From contig DGBP01000022.1 in assembly GCA_002384855.1 (NCBI GenBank), positions 1-64,000 of the forward strand: a DNA stretch of 64,000 nt. Reading direction: 5' to 3'. Below, piece by piece: positions 1-7,475 of this stretch. Each line of letters opens with the position of its first letter. The first letter of the stretch is position 1. Source of the stretch: Nocardioidaceae bacterium UBA4001. Its GTDB lineage: Bacteria > Actinomycetota > Actinomycetes > Propionibacteriales > Nocardioidaceae. The translations under genes were made by a program, and so were the position numbers. The notes beneath the pieces were generated by a model. That model did no database searches. It was not told where the DNA came from and saw nothing but the letters and a program-made list of their open reading frames with translations.

Positions 1-19
1 AGATGTGTATAAGAGACAG
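1..19 (+). other. Tn5/Nextera mosaic-end adapter remnant
   Basis: The first 19 bases are AGATGTGTATAAGAGACAG, identical to the Tn5 mosaic end used in transposase-based sequencing libraries. This is leftover adapter at a contig end rather than genomic sequence. It lies directly against the truncated 3' end of the CoA-transferase gene, so genomic sequence starts at about base 20. Confidence 0.93.
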
Positions 20-664
20 GTCAAGGCCACCGCGCCGGTCGATGACAGTCGCGGCGGTGTGGTCCGCGATCTCCTCGAGTGTCACGCCGGGGGCCAGCTC
101 CACGAGGTGGAACTCGGAGCCGGCGGCGTCGAGCACGCCGAGGTCGGTGACGACCCGGCTGACCACGCCCCTCCCGGTGAGCGGCAGGGTGCAGGTGCGC
201 AGCAACTTGGGCTCGCCCTTGCGGGTCACGTGCTCCATGAGCACGATCACCCGCCCGGCGCCGCTGACGAGGTCCATCGCGCCGCCCATGCCCTTGACCA
301 CCGCGCCCGGCACCATCCAGTTGGCGAGGTCGCCGTCGCTGGAGACCTGCATCCCGCCGAGGACGGCGACGTCGATGTGGCCGCCGCGGATCATCGCGAA
401 GCTGGTGGGGGAGTCGAAGAACGACGCCCCTGGCGAGACCGTCACGGTCTGCTTGCCGGCGTTGATCAGGTCGGGGTCGACCTCGTCGTCGTAGGGGAAC
501 GGGCCCACGCCGAGGACGCCGTTCTCCGCGTGCAGGCTGACCGTCGAGCCCTCCGGGAGGTAGCCGGGGATGAGGGTGGGCAGGCCGATGCCGAGGTTGA
601 CGTACTCCCCGTCGGCGAGCTCCTGGGCGGCACGCGCCGCCATCTCGTCTCGCGTCCACGGCAT
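20..664 (-). CDS. pcaJ: 3-oxoacid/3-oxoadipate CoA-transferase subunit B, 3' end cut
   Basis: Beta subunit of a family I CoA-transferase that moves CoA from succinyl-CoA to 3-oxoadipate in the beta-ketoadipate pathway. The 215 visible codons begin MPWTRDEMAA and run without a stop into the adapter, so only a few C-terminal residues should be missing (family length about 210-225). The ENGVLG motif near residues 47-52 carries the catalytic glutamate (about E47), which forms the CoA thioester in this family. The ATG lies one base after the stop of subunit A, so the two are translationally coupled. Assignment to 3-oxoadipate rather than acetoacetate rests on the adjacent enol-lactone hydrolase and thiolase. 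Confidence 0.88.
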
Positions 665-665
665 G

Positions 666-1466
666 TCAGCGGTCTCCCTCGGTGTGAGCGCCGGCGACCG
701 GTCGCGGCCCCCGGGTGGTCAGCTTCTCGATGTCCTTGTGCGCAGCCTGCTCGGGCGTCAGCTCGACCACTCGCTGGACGAACACTCCGGGAAGGTGGAT
801 CTCATCGGCGTGCAGCTCGCCGACCTCGACGACCTTCTCGGCCTCGACGATGGTGAGGCGTCCGGCCATCGCCGCGGCAGGGTTGAAGTTGCGGGCGGCT
901 GCGTGGAAGACGCAGTTGCCGGCCCGGTCGGCGACGGCCGCGCGGACGAGTGCGTAGTCGGTGACGATGGCCTCCTCGAGCACCATCTCCTTGCCCTGGA
1001 AGGTCCGGACCTCCTTCGGAGGGGAGGCCAGGGCGACCGAGCCGTCGTGGTGGAACCGCCAGGGCAGCCCTCCCTCGGAGACCAGCGTGCCCACCCCGGT
1101 GGGGGTGTAGAACGCGCCGACCCCGGCGCCGCCGGCGCGGAGGCGTTCGGCGAGCGTCCCCTGCGGGGTGAGCTCGACGGTCAGCTCGCCGGCGAGGTAG
1201 CGGCGTGCGAACTCCTTGTTCTCCCCGACGTAGGAGGCGATGACGCGGCTGATCCGGCCGTGCTCGAGCAGCAGTCCGAGGCCGGCCCCGTCGACGCCGC
1301 AGTTGTTGGACGCCACGGTCAGGTCGTCGGTGCCCTGCTCGAGGAGGGCGTCGATGAGGAACCACGGGATCCCGGTGAGCCCGAACCCGCCGACGGCCAG
1401 GCTGGCCCCCGAGGGGATGTCGGCGACCGCCTCGGCGGCACCGGCGACGACCTTGTCGAGACTCAT
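666..1466 (-). CDS. pcaI: 3-oxoacid/3-oxoadipate CoA-transferase subunit A
   Basis: Alpha subunit (266 aa) of the heterodimeric family I CoA-transferase. The glycine-rich GGFGLTGIP stretch at about residues 26-34 is the typical CoA-binding loop of the A subunit, and length is normal. Its ATG overlaps the stop of the upstream enol-lactone hydrolase by four bases (ATGA), and subunit B starts one base downstream, so the subunits are made together. It should convert 3-oxoadipate plus succinyl-CoA to 3-oxoadipyl-CoA plus succinate in the cytoplasm. An acetoacetate transferase (ScoA-like) cannot be excluded from sequence alone, but the gene order favours the aromatic pathway. Confidence 0.9.
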   Translation of the reverse strand: MSLDKVVAGAAEAVADIPSGASLAVGGFGLTGIPWFLIDALLEQGTDDLTVASNNCGVDGAGLGLLLEHGRISRVIASYVGENKEFARRYLAGELTVELTPQGTLAERLRAGGAGVGAFYTPTGVGTLVSEGGLPWRFHHDGSVALASPPKEVRTFQGKEMVLEEAIVTDYALVRAAVADRAGNCVFHAAARNFNPAAAMAGRLTIVEAEKVVEVGELHADEIHLPGVFVQRVVELTPEQAAHKDIEKLTTRGPRPVAGAHTEGDR

Positions 1467-2239
1467 GCGTTCTCCCGGGTGAGGTGCTCGATGGTCGCCG
1501 GAGTGATGGTCCCCGGCTGTTGGACGTTGGCGAGGTGGGCGGCGTCGGGCACGACGAGCAGGCGGCCGTCCTGGACGGCGGCGGCGATCTGCTCGAGGTG
1601 GGAGGGCGGCGTGGCCGGGTCGTCGGCGCCGGCGATCGCCAGGGTCGGCGCGGTGATGGACGAGAGGTCGGGGCGCAGGTCCATGGCCGCGATCACCTCG
1701 CAGCAGCCGGCGTACCCCTCGGCGGGTGTGGCCGCGACCATCGCCTCGTAACGGGCACGGTCCGTGGGGTGCGCCTCGAGGAAGGCCGTGGTGAACCAGC
1801 GTTCCACGACCGGGCCGGCGACGGCGGCCGTGCCGTGGGCGCGCACGGTCGCAGCCCGGTCGGTCCAGCCGGAGACGGGCTCGAGCCGCGCACCGGTGCA
1901 CAGGAGCACCAGCCGGTCGACCCGCTCCGGCTCCCGGGCGGCGAGCCGCATCGCGGTCATCGCGCCGAGCGACAGGCCGACCACATGGGCGCGCTGAACC
2001 TCGAGCCGGTCGAGCAGGGCGACGACGTCGTCGACGAGGTCGTCGATCGTGTAGGGGCCCGGTGGCACAGGGGAGCCGCCGTGGCCGCGCGTGTCGTAGC
2101 GGACCACGCGGAACCGCTCCGCCAGCGCGGCGACCTGGGGGTCCCACATCGCATACGTCGACCCCAGGGAGTTCGACAGGAGTACGACGGGGGCGTCCTC
2201 GGGGCCCTCCACCTCGTGGTGCACCTCGACGGGGCTCAT
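1463..2239 (-). CDS. pcaD: 3-oxoadipate enol-lactonase, alpha/beta hydrolase
   Basis: Alpha/beta hydrolase of 258 aa that should open 3-oxoadipate enol-lactone to 3-oxoadipate. The nucleophile elbow GLSLGAM puts the serine at about residue 90; GADDPATPP holds the likely acid and DAAHLAN the likely histidine. The RGHGGS loop after strand 4 is typical of PcaD. The gene overlaps the thiolase upstream and subunit A downstream by ATGA junctions, so it sits in the middle of one operon. It is the single-domain form and is not fused to PcaC decarboxylase, a fusion known from some actinobacteria. No pcaC, pcaB or pcaGH is visible before the window edge. Confidence 0.88.
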   Translation of the reverse strand: MSPVEVHHEVEGPEDAPVVLLSNSLGSTYAMWDPQVAALAERFRVVRYDTRGHGGSPVPPGPYTIDDLVDDVVALLDRLEVQRAHVVGLSLGAMTAMRLAAREPERVDRLVLLCTGARLEPVSGWTDRAATVRAHGTAAVAGPVVERWFTTAFLEAHPTDRARYEAMVAATPAEGYAGCCEVIAAMDLRPDLSSITAPTLAIAGADDPATPPSHLEQIAAAVQDGRLLVVPDAAHLANVQQPGTITPATIEHLTRENA

Positions 2240-3450
2240 CGCACGGCCTCGAAGACCGCGGCGAGGCCCTGGCCGCCCCCGATGCACATCGTCTCCAGCG
2301 CGTACCGGCTGTCCCGTCGCTGCATCTCGTGGGCCATGGTCGTGAGGATGCGGGCGCCCGTGGCCCCCACCGGGTGGCCGAGGGAGATGCCGGAGCCGTT
2401 GGGGTTGAACCGCTCGTCGAGGGGGTCGAGCTTCCACTCGCGGAGGACCGCCAGCACCTGAGCCGCGAACGCCTCGTTGAGCTCGATCAGGTCCATGTCG
2501 TCCAGGCCCAGGCCGGCGCGCTCGAGGGCGGCGGCGGTCGCCGGCACGGGTCCGATGCCCATCACCTCCGGCCCGACCCCGGCGACCGCCCACGACCTCA
2601 GGCGGAGCAGGGGCCGTAGCCCACGGCGCTCCGCCTCGTCCTCGGTGGTCACCACGCACATCGCTGCGCCGTCGTTCTGGCCGCTGGCGTTGCCCGCGGT
2701 GACCGTGGACTCGGGGTCGGCCTTCAGCCGCACAGGGCGGAGGGTGGCGAGGTCCTCCAGCGTGGTCCCGGGGCGCGGGTGCTCGTCGCGGTCCACCACG
2801 ACGTCCGGCCCGCCTCGACGTCCGGGGACGGTGACCGGGACCAGCTCGTCGGCGAACCGGCCCTCGAGGTGGGCCGCGACCGCCCGTTCGTGGGACCGGA
2901 CCGCCAGCTCGTCCTGCTCTACACGCGTGATGCCGTAGTCGCGGCGGAGGTTCTCCGCGGTCTCGAGCATCCCACCCGGCACCGGGTGCAGCCGTCCGCC
3001 CGCCGTCACCCGGGCGCGCTCGAGCCGGTCCATCAGCTCCACGCCACCGGCCTTGACGCCGGTGCGCAGGCCCACGGCGTAGTGCTCCACCTGGGACATC
3101 GACTCCGCTCCGCCTGCGACGACGACTCGTCCGGCCCCTGTGGCGACCTGTCCGGCGGCGTACAGCACGGCCTGCAGCCCCGAGCCACAGCGGCGGTCGA
3201 TCTGCACTCCCGGGACCGACGTGCCCAGCCCGGCGTCGAGGGCGGCGACCCGCCCGATCGCCGGTGACTCGCCGTTGGCGTAGCCCTGGCCGAGGACGAC
3301 GTCGTCGACGTCGCCCTCACCGAGACCGGTACGACGGACAAGCTCCTGCAGCAGGCCGGAGGCGAGGTCCGCCGCGCCGAGCTGTGCGAGGGCACCGCCG
3401 AACCTGCCGACGGGGGTACGGAGGGGTTCGCAGATGACGACGTCGTTCAT
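2236..3450 (-). CDS. pcaF: 3-oxoadipyl-CoA thiolase / acetyl-CoA acyltransferase
   Basis: Thiolase of 404 aa, the usual family length. The catalytic triad is visible: nucleophilic Cys in DRRCGSGLQ (about C88), His in GHPVGATGAR (about H359), and the second Cys in CIGGGQG (about C389). It would cleave 3-oxoadipyl-CoA to acetyl-CoA plus succinyl-CoA, the last step of the pathway. It is the first gene of the four-gene minus-strand operon and its stop overlaps the pcaD start. The promoter must lie in the 78-base gap shared with the divergent LysR gene. A general acetyl-CoA acetyltransferase is the alternative; context supports PcaF. Confidence 0.88.
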   Translation of the reverse strand: MNDVVICEPLRTPVGRFGGALAQLGAADLASGLLQELVRRTGLGEGDVDDVVLGQGYANGESPAIGRVAALDAGLGTSVPGVQIDRRCGSGLQAVLYAAGQVATGAGRVVVAGGAESMSQVEHYAVGLRTGVKAGGVELMDRLERARVTAGGRLHPVPGGMLETAENLRRDYGITRVEQDELAVRSHERAVAAHLEGRFADELVPVTVPGRRGGPDVVVDRDEHPRPGTTLEDLATLRPVRLKADPESTVTAGNASGQNDGAAMCVVTTEDEAERRGLRPLLRLRSWAVAGVGPEVMGIGPVPATAAALERAGLGLDDMDLIELNEAFAAQVLAVLREWKLDPLDERFNPNGSGISLGHPVGATGARILTTMAHEMQRRDSRYALETMCIGGGQGLAAVFEAVR

Positions 3451-3528
3451 GGCTCCGACCCTAGGGGGCCAGAGTCATACAGGGAAGTATTCATTTCATG
3501 CTCAGCAAGACTCTGGGAGTATGAGTGG
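3451..3528. promoter_or_regulatory. Divergent pcaF / lysR promoter region with an ATAC-N6-GTAT dyad
   Basis: This 78-base gap separates the pca operon from its likely regulator. It is clearly more AT-rich than its surroundings and holds a perfect dyad, ATAC at 3477-3480 and GTAT at 3487-3490, with a related half-site GAGTATGA at 3517-3524. LysR proteins commonly bind such interrupted dyads between their own gene and the target operon, so this is the best operator candidate. Function is inferred. A GGGAG at 3515-3519 is the likely ribosome site for the regulator. Confidence 0.55.
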
Positions 3529-4425
3529 ATGGAGCTCCGCCACCTGCGCTACTTCCGCGCCGTCGCCGAGGAGCGGCACTTCGGCCGGGCCGCCGAGCGG
3601 TTGCACATGGCCCAGCCGCCGCTGTCTCAGCAGATCCGTCAGCTCGAGGCCGAGCTCGCCGTCACCCTGCTCGACCGGAACACCCGCAAGGTCGAGCTCA
3701 CCCCGGCCGGCGCCGCCTACCTCGAGCGCGTCCGGGTGATCCTCGCCGAGGTCGACGAGGCGGCGGCCCGGGCACAACGGGTGGCGGCGGGCATGGAGGG
3801 GCGCCTGGTAGTCGGCTGCGTGGGGTCGGCGACGTACAGCCTGCTGCCGACGTTCGCGCGGGCGGTGCGCGAGGCGCTCCCCGGGATCGACCTCGCCTTC
3901 CGCGGCGAGATGCTGGTGCCGGACCAGGTCGCGGCCCTGGCCGCCGGCCGGATCGACCTGGCGCTGCTCCGGCCCCCGGTCGACGACCCGGCCCTGCAGG
4001 TGTCCTTGCTGCGGCGGGACCGGCTCATCGTCGCGCTGCCGGAGGGGCACCGGCTGGTCTCCCGTGCGCGGCTCCGGATCCGTGACCTGCGCGACGAGGA
4101 CCTGATCGTGCACGCCTCCCACGGCCGGTCGGTGATGCACGGGACGGTCGAGGAGCTCTGCCGAGAAGCCGGCTTCGTGCCCCGGGTCCGCCACGAGGTG
4201 GCGGAGACCTCGACTCTGGTGACGCTGGTCGCCGCCGGGCTCGGTGCGGCCGTCGTGCCCGAGCCGGTGTCGTCGCTCGGCATCCCCGGCGTGACCTACC
4301 GGCCCCTGTCCGGCAGCGACATCCACGTCGACCTCGCTGCCGCCGTACGGGCCGCGGACGACTCCCCGGCGCTCGCCCGGGCGCTCGACCTGCTGGGCCC
4401 CCTGGCGCGGAGCCGAGCCGAGTGA
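3529..4425 (+). CDS. LysR-family transcriptional regulator of the pca operon
   Basis: LysR-type regulator of 298 aa. The N-terminal winged helix (residues 1-60) shows the classic pattern MELRHLRYFRAVAEE, FGRAAERLHMAQPPLSQQI and LEAELAVTLLDR; residues 90-295 form the periplasmic-binding-protein-like effector domain. It resembles the BenM/CatM/CatR group that senses muconate or related ring-cleavage products. The start at 3529 is chosen because GGGAG lies 9 bases upstream and the protein then begins exactly at the conserved MELRHLRYF. It is divergent from pcaFDIJ, the standard arrangement for LysR control. The effector cannot be read from sequence. Confidence 0.9.
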   Translation: MELRHLRYFRAVAEERHFGRAAERLHMAQPPLSQQIRQLEAELAVTLLDRNTRKVELTPAGAAYLERVRVILAEVDEAAARAQRVAAGMEGRLVVGCVGSATYSLLPTFARAVREALPGIDLAFRGEMLVPDQVAALAAGRIDLALLRPPVDDPALQVSLLRRDRLIVALPEGHRLVSRARLRIRDLRDEDLIVHASHGRSVMHGTVEELCREAGFVPRVRHEVAETSTLVTLVAAGLGAAVVPEPVSSLGIPGVTYRPLSGSDIHVDLAAAVRAADDSPALARALDLLGPLARSRAE

Positions 4426-4453
4426 GGGGAGAGGACGGGCCTGATGGGACCGC

Positions 4454-5413
4454 TCAGACGGCGGCGGGGCGATCGGGCTCCGCCGGTCGTGCCTCGTCCC
4501 CGACTCGCACGCAGCGCGCGGCGACGTCCCGGGCCAGCGTGAGCAGCTCTTCTCGATCACCGATGTCGAGCTTGTGGCGGATGTTGTGGACGTGGTTGCG
4601 CACCGTCCCCACGGAGATGAAGAGCGAACTCGCGACGGAGCTGTACGAGCGCCCCTGACCGAGCAGGAGGAGAACCTCCTGTTCGCGTTGCGTCAGGGTC
4701 GTCGCCTGGTCGGCCTGCTCGAGCTGCGATGCCAGGCAGGTCGCGAGGTCGTCGGGGGTCGCGTCCCGCCTGCTCGCGGTGGCGACAGGTGACCTGTCGG
4801 TACGCGCCGGTGACAGCACCTCGTCCTCCTCGTCGGCGGTCCCCTCGGCGTGAGCGTGCGACTCGATCTCCAGGGCCAGCACGACGACCAGCGTCGCCAC
4901 CAGGGCCCATGCCAGAAGAAGCGGCGGTCGCACGAGGCCCTCACCGTTGAGGATCCTGTTCGTGACGATCCGCAGCCCGATCAGGCCGACGAAGACAGCT
5001 CCGCCACCCCACGCGCCCGGCCGGCCGTAACGCGTGGCCAGCCGGAAGACCAGCAACGGCAGGGCCGCCACGGGAGTGGCGACCGGGTCGGGAAGGAAGA
5101 TCACGAAGATCGCGAGGGCGAGGACCACATCGAACCAGTGGGAGCCCGTCGCCAGCTTCGTCAGGTCCCCGGCGTCCAGGTGGCTGTGCAGTGCCAGGGC
5201 CATCAGGAGCGACCAGCCGATGCTCATGACCGCCGCCGTGACCGCGAGCCAGCTCACCAGCGGTTCGAACGAGATGGTCATGACGACGACGAGGACTCCC
5301 ACGGCCATGCGGATCACGCAGGCCACGCGCTCGGCCCTGTGGTGCACACGACAGTCTCGATGAAGGCCGCCCTCCATGTGTCCCTCCAGTCCTGCGCCCC
5401 CGATGTGTGCCAT
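4454..5413 (-). CDS. Membrane-anchored LuxR-type transcriptional regulator
   Basis: Protein of 319 aa with about five or six hydrophobic segments between residues 30 and 190, then a charged linker and a LuxR-type helix-turn-helix near residues 235-295 (LTQREQEVLLLL, SLFISVGTVRNHVHNIRHKL). There is no receiver or kinase domain, so the membrane part probably senses a signal directly and passes it to the DNA-binding domain. A later Met (MEGG, about residue 13) could be the true start. It is divergent from the secreted phosphoesterase gene; the region between them has direct repeats and a dyad that could be its target. The signal is unknown. Confidence 0.82.
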   Translation of the reverse strand: MAHIGGAGLEGHMEGGLHRDCRVHHRAERVACVIRMAVGVLVVVMTISFEPLVSWLAVTAAVMSIGWSLLMALALHSHLDAGDLTKLATGSHWFDVVLALAIFVIFLPDPVATPVAALPLLVFRLATRYGRPGAWGGGAVFVGLIGLRIVTNRILNGEGLVRPPLLLAWALVATLVVVLALEIESHAHAEGTADEEDEVLSPARTDRSPVATASRRDATPDDLATCLASQLEQADQATTLTQREQEVLLLLGQGRSYSSVASSLFISVGTVRNHVHNIRHKLDIGDREELLTLARDVAARCVRVGDEARPAEPDRPAAV

Positions 5414-5564
5414 GTCACGTTACCCCTGAAGCGACGCCACATCTAGACCGCATTTGGACGCGGCATCCAGTGGATCTCGTCCCGGATGTATGCGGCGTCT
5501 ATGGAATCTGGACGTTTGGACGCGGCTTCATGGTGTGGTCTACGCCACACCAAGGGAGCTGGCT
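5414..5564. promoter_or_regulatory. Intergenic region with direct repeats and a leader dyad
   Basis: A 151-base gap between the LuxR-type gene and the phosphoesterase. TTTGGACGCGGC occurs twice, at 5453-5464 and 5515-5526, 62 bases apart, about six DNA turns. An eight-base-arm dyad, TGGTGTGG (5531-5538) and CCACACCA (5545-5552), sits immediately before the AAGGGAG ribosome site at 5552-5558. The repeats look like paired operator sites on one DNA face; the dyad could act as an operator or as an RNA hairpin limiting translation. Both roles are inferred. Confidence 0.5.
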
Positions 5565-7340
5565 TTGAACCACGAAGAGAGTCACGACCGGTCCCGATCG
5601 TACGCGTCGAGGGCCAGTCGCCGCGCGGTGCTACGCGGCATCGGTGCCGGCGGACTGGCCCTGGGGCTGGGGCCCCTCGTCGCGTCCAGCGCCTCGGGCA
5701 GCACGGCGGCCACGCTGCGCCGGAGCCCGGCGGTCCAGAGCGGCGCCGCCACGCTGCTCACCGTGCTGCAGACGGCCGACATCCACGGACAGCTCGACAC
5801 GCACGACGAGTTCTTCTGGGAGAACGGCGGTCCGGTGTTCCGTCGCACCGGAGGGTTCGCGCGGATCCAGACGCTGGTCGACCGGGTGCGCGTGGAGAAC
5901 CCGACCGGCACGTTGCTGGTCGACGCGGGTGACTGCTTCCAGGGCAGCGGGTGGGCTGCGCTGAGCAAGGGGGAGGCGATGGCGCCGGTGATGCGGCACC
6001 TGCGGTACGACGCGGTGATCCCGGGGAACTGGGAGGTCGTCTACGGCAAGAGCCAGCTGCTCGACGTGATGGGCCAGTACGGCGCACCGGTGGTCTCGAG
6101 CAACATGTTCCACGACGACGGGGGGCAGCTCGGCGGCTACCTGTTCAAGCCCGTGCACGTCCGCGAGATCGCCGGCGTCCGGGTGGGGTTCCTGTCCTTC
6201 AACGACCCGATGGTGCCTGTCCGCCAGGACCCGGCGTACAGCGTGGGCATCAAGTTCACCTTCCCCGACCACAACGCCGCCGAGTGGATCCGGCACCTGC
6301 GCGAGGAGCGGCAGTGCGACCTCGTCTTCGCGGTGACCCACATGGGCATCGCCCAGCAGGTGGACCTCGCCGGCCAGGACTACATGCAGGGCGTCGACTA
6401 CATCCTCGGTGCCGACACGCACGAGCGCGTCAGGGAGCCGATCCAGGGGAAGCACTGTGCCGTCACCGAGCCGGGCGCGTTCGGCTCGTTCGTCGGTCGT
6501 CTCGACCTCGTGGTCGAGAACGGGCGGATCGAGGACGCGGCTTATGAGCTGGTCGAGGTCGCCGAGTCGGAGTACCCGGAGGATGCCGGGATGAAGGCCG
6601 TGGTGGTCAATGTCCAACGGCCGTACAAGGCGGCGCTGTCGGAGGTCCTCGGCGTCACCACCACGCCGCTGATGCGCTACTACCCGATCGAGACGCCCAT
6701 GGACAACCTGATCACCGACGCGCTCCACGAGGCGACCGCCCAGGAGATCGGCTCCGTGGACGTGGCCCTGTCGAACGGCTTCCGGTTCTGCCCCCCGCTG
6801 GTGCCGCCCGCCGGAGGTGGCAAGGAGATCACGCGTGAGTATCTCTGGAGCATGCTGCCGGTCAATGCCGGCGCCCGGGCGGCGAGCGTGCCGGCGAAGC
6901 TGCTGAAGGCCTGGATGGAGAAGGAGCTCAACAACGTATTCTCCTCGAACCCGCTCGAGCGGTTCGGCGGCTGGGTCGTGCGGATGAGCGGGATGGAGGT
7001 CAACTTCACCGACAGCCGCGGTAAGGGTGACCGGCTCAACACGATGAGGATCGGCGGGGAGCTGGTCTGGGACCGCGCACAGGGCGGGCTCGTCGTGGAC
7101 GGCCAGCGGCTGTTCACGTTCGTGGCGTGCGAGCGTGGCGGCGACCCTATCGACGTCCTCTGCCGGATCAAGGGCGTCTCGAACCGCACGGACCTGCCGT
7201 TCACGCTCCACGACGCGGTCGCGCGGTACCTGGCGAAGCACTCGCCGGTAGCGCCGAAGCAGGACGGCCGAGTGACCGCCACGGACCTGCCCTCGACCAT
7301 GCTCGGCCAGCTGCCGGGCACGAACTACCAGTTCCGCTGA
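5565..7340 (+). CDS. Tat-exported SoxB/5'-nucleotidase-family metallophosphoesterase
   Basis: Secreted calcineurin-like phosphoesterase of 591 aa. A Tat signal is visible: arginines 19-20 in SRRAVLRG, then a hydrophobic core to about residue 45. Metal-site motifs are ADIHGQ (D72, H74), DAGD (D120-D123), GNWE (154-157), VTHMG and GADTHE, followed by the C-terminal 5'-nucleotidase domain. GNWE followed by VVYGK resembles thiosulfohydrolase SoxB more than the GNHEFD of ordinary 5'-nucleotidases. No soxYZ, soxA or soxX is in the window, so a sulfur role is unproven. I chose the TTG at 5565 because AAGGGAG lies just upstream and earlier in-frame starts lack a ribosome site. Confidence 0.83.
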   Translation: MNHEESHDRSRSYASRASRRAVLRGIGAGGLALGLGPLVASSASGSTAATLRRSPAVQSGAATLLTVLQTADIHGQLDTHDEFFWENGGPVFRRTGGFARIQTLVDRVRVENPTGTLLVDAGDCFQGSGWAALSKGEAMAPVMRHLRYDAVIPGNWEVVYGKSQLLDVMGQYGAPVVSSNMFHDDGGQLGGYLFKPVHVREIAGVRVGFLSFNDPMVPVRQDPAYSVGIKFTFPDHNAAEWIRHLREERQCDLVFAVTHMGIAQQVDLAGQDYMQGVDYILGADTHERVREPIQGKHCAVTEPGAFGSFVGRLDLVVENGRIEDAAYELVEVAESEYPEDAGMKAVVVNVQRPYKAALSEVLGVTTTPLMRYYPIETPMDNLITDALHEATAQEIGSVDVALSNGFRFCPPLVPPAGGGKEITREYLWSMLPVNAGARAASVPAKLLKAWMEKELNNVFSSNPLERFGGWVVRMSGMEVNFTDSRGKGDRLNTMRIGGELVWDRAQGGLVVDGQRLFTFVACERGGDPIDVLCRIKGVSNRTDLPFTLHDAVARYLAKHSPVAPKQDGRVTATDLPSTMLGQLPGTNYQFR

Positions 7341-7475
7341 GTCCGGAACCTCCGTCGTCCAGCGCCCGTACCCGGCGTCGGGACCCCATCGCGGCACCGC
7401 ACCTGTGTCGCATCCCGCACCCGCGTCGCCCGATCTGCCGAACCAGTCGGCGGACATCTCGGAGAAGGAGAAGCA

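Noticed and set aside
3..856. Plus-strand open frames beginning inside the first bases
   Set aside because: They start in adapter sequence and are antisense to the CoA-transferase subunits, whose motifs are unambiguous.
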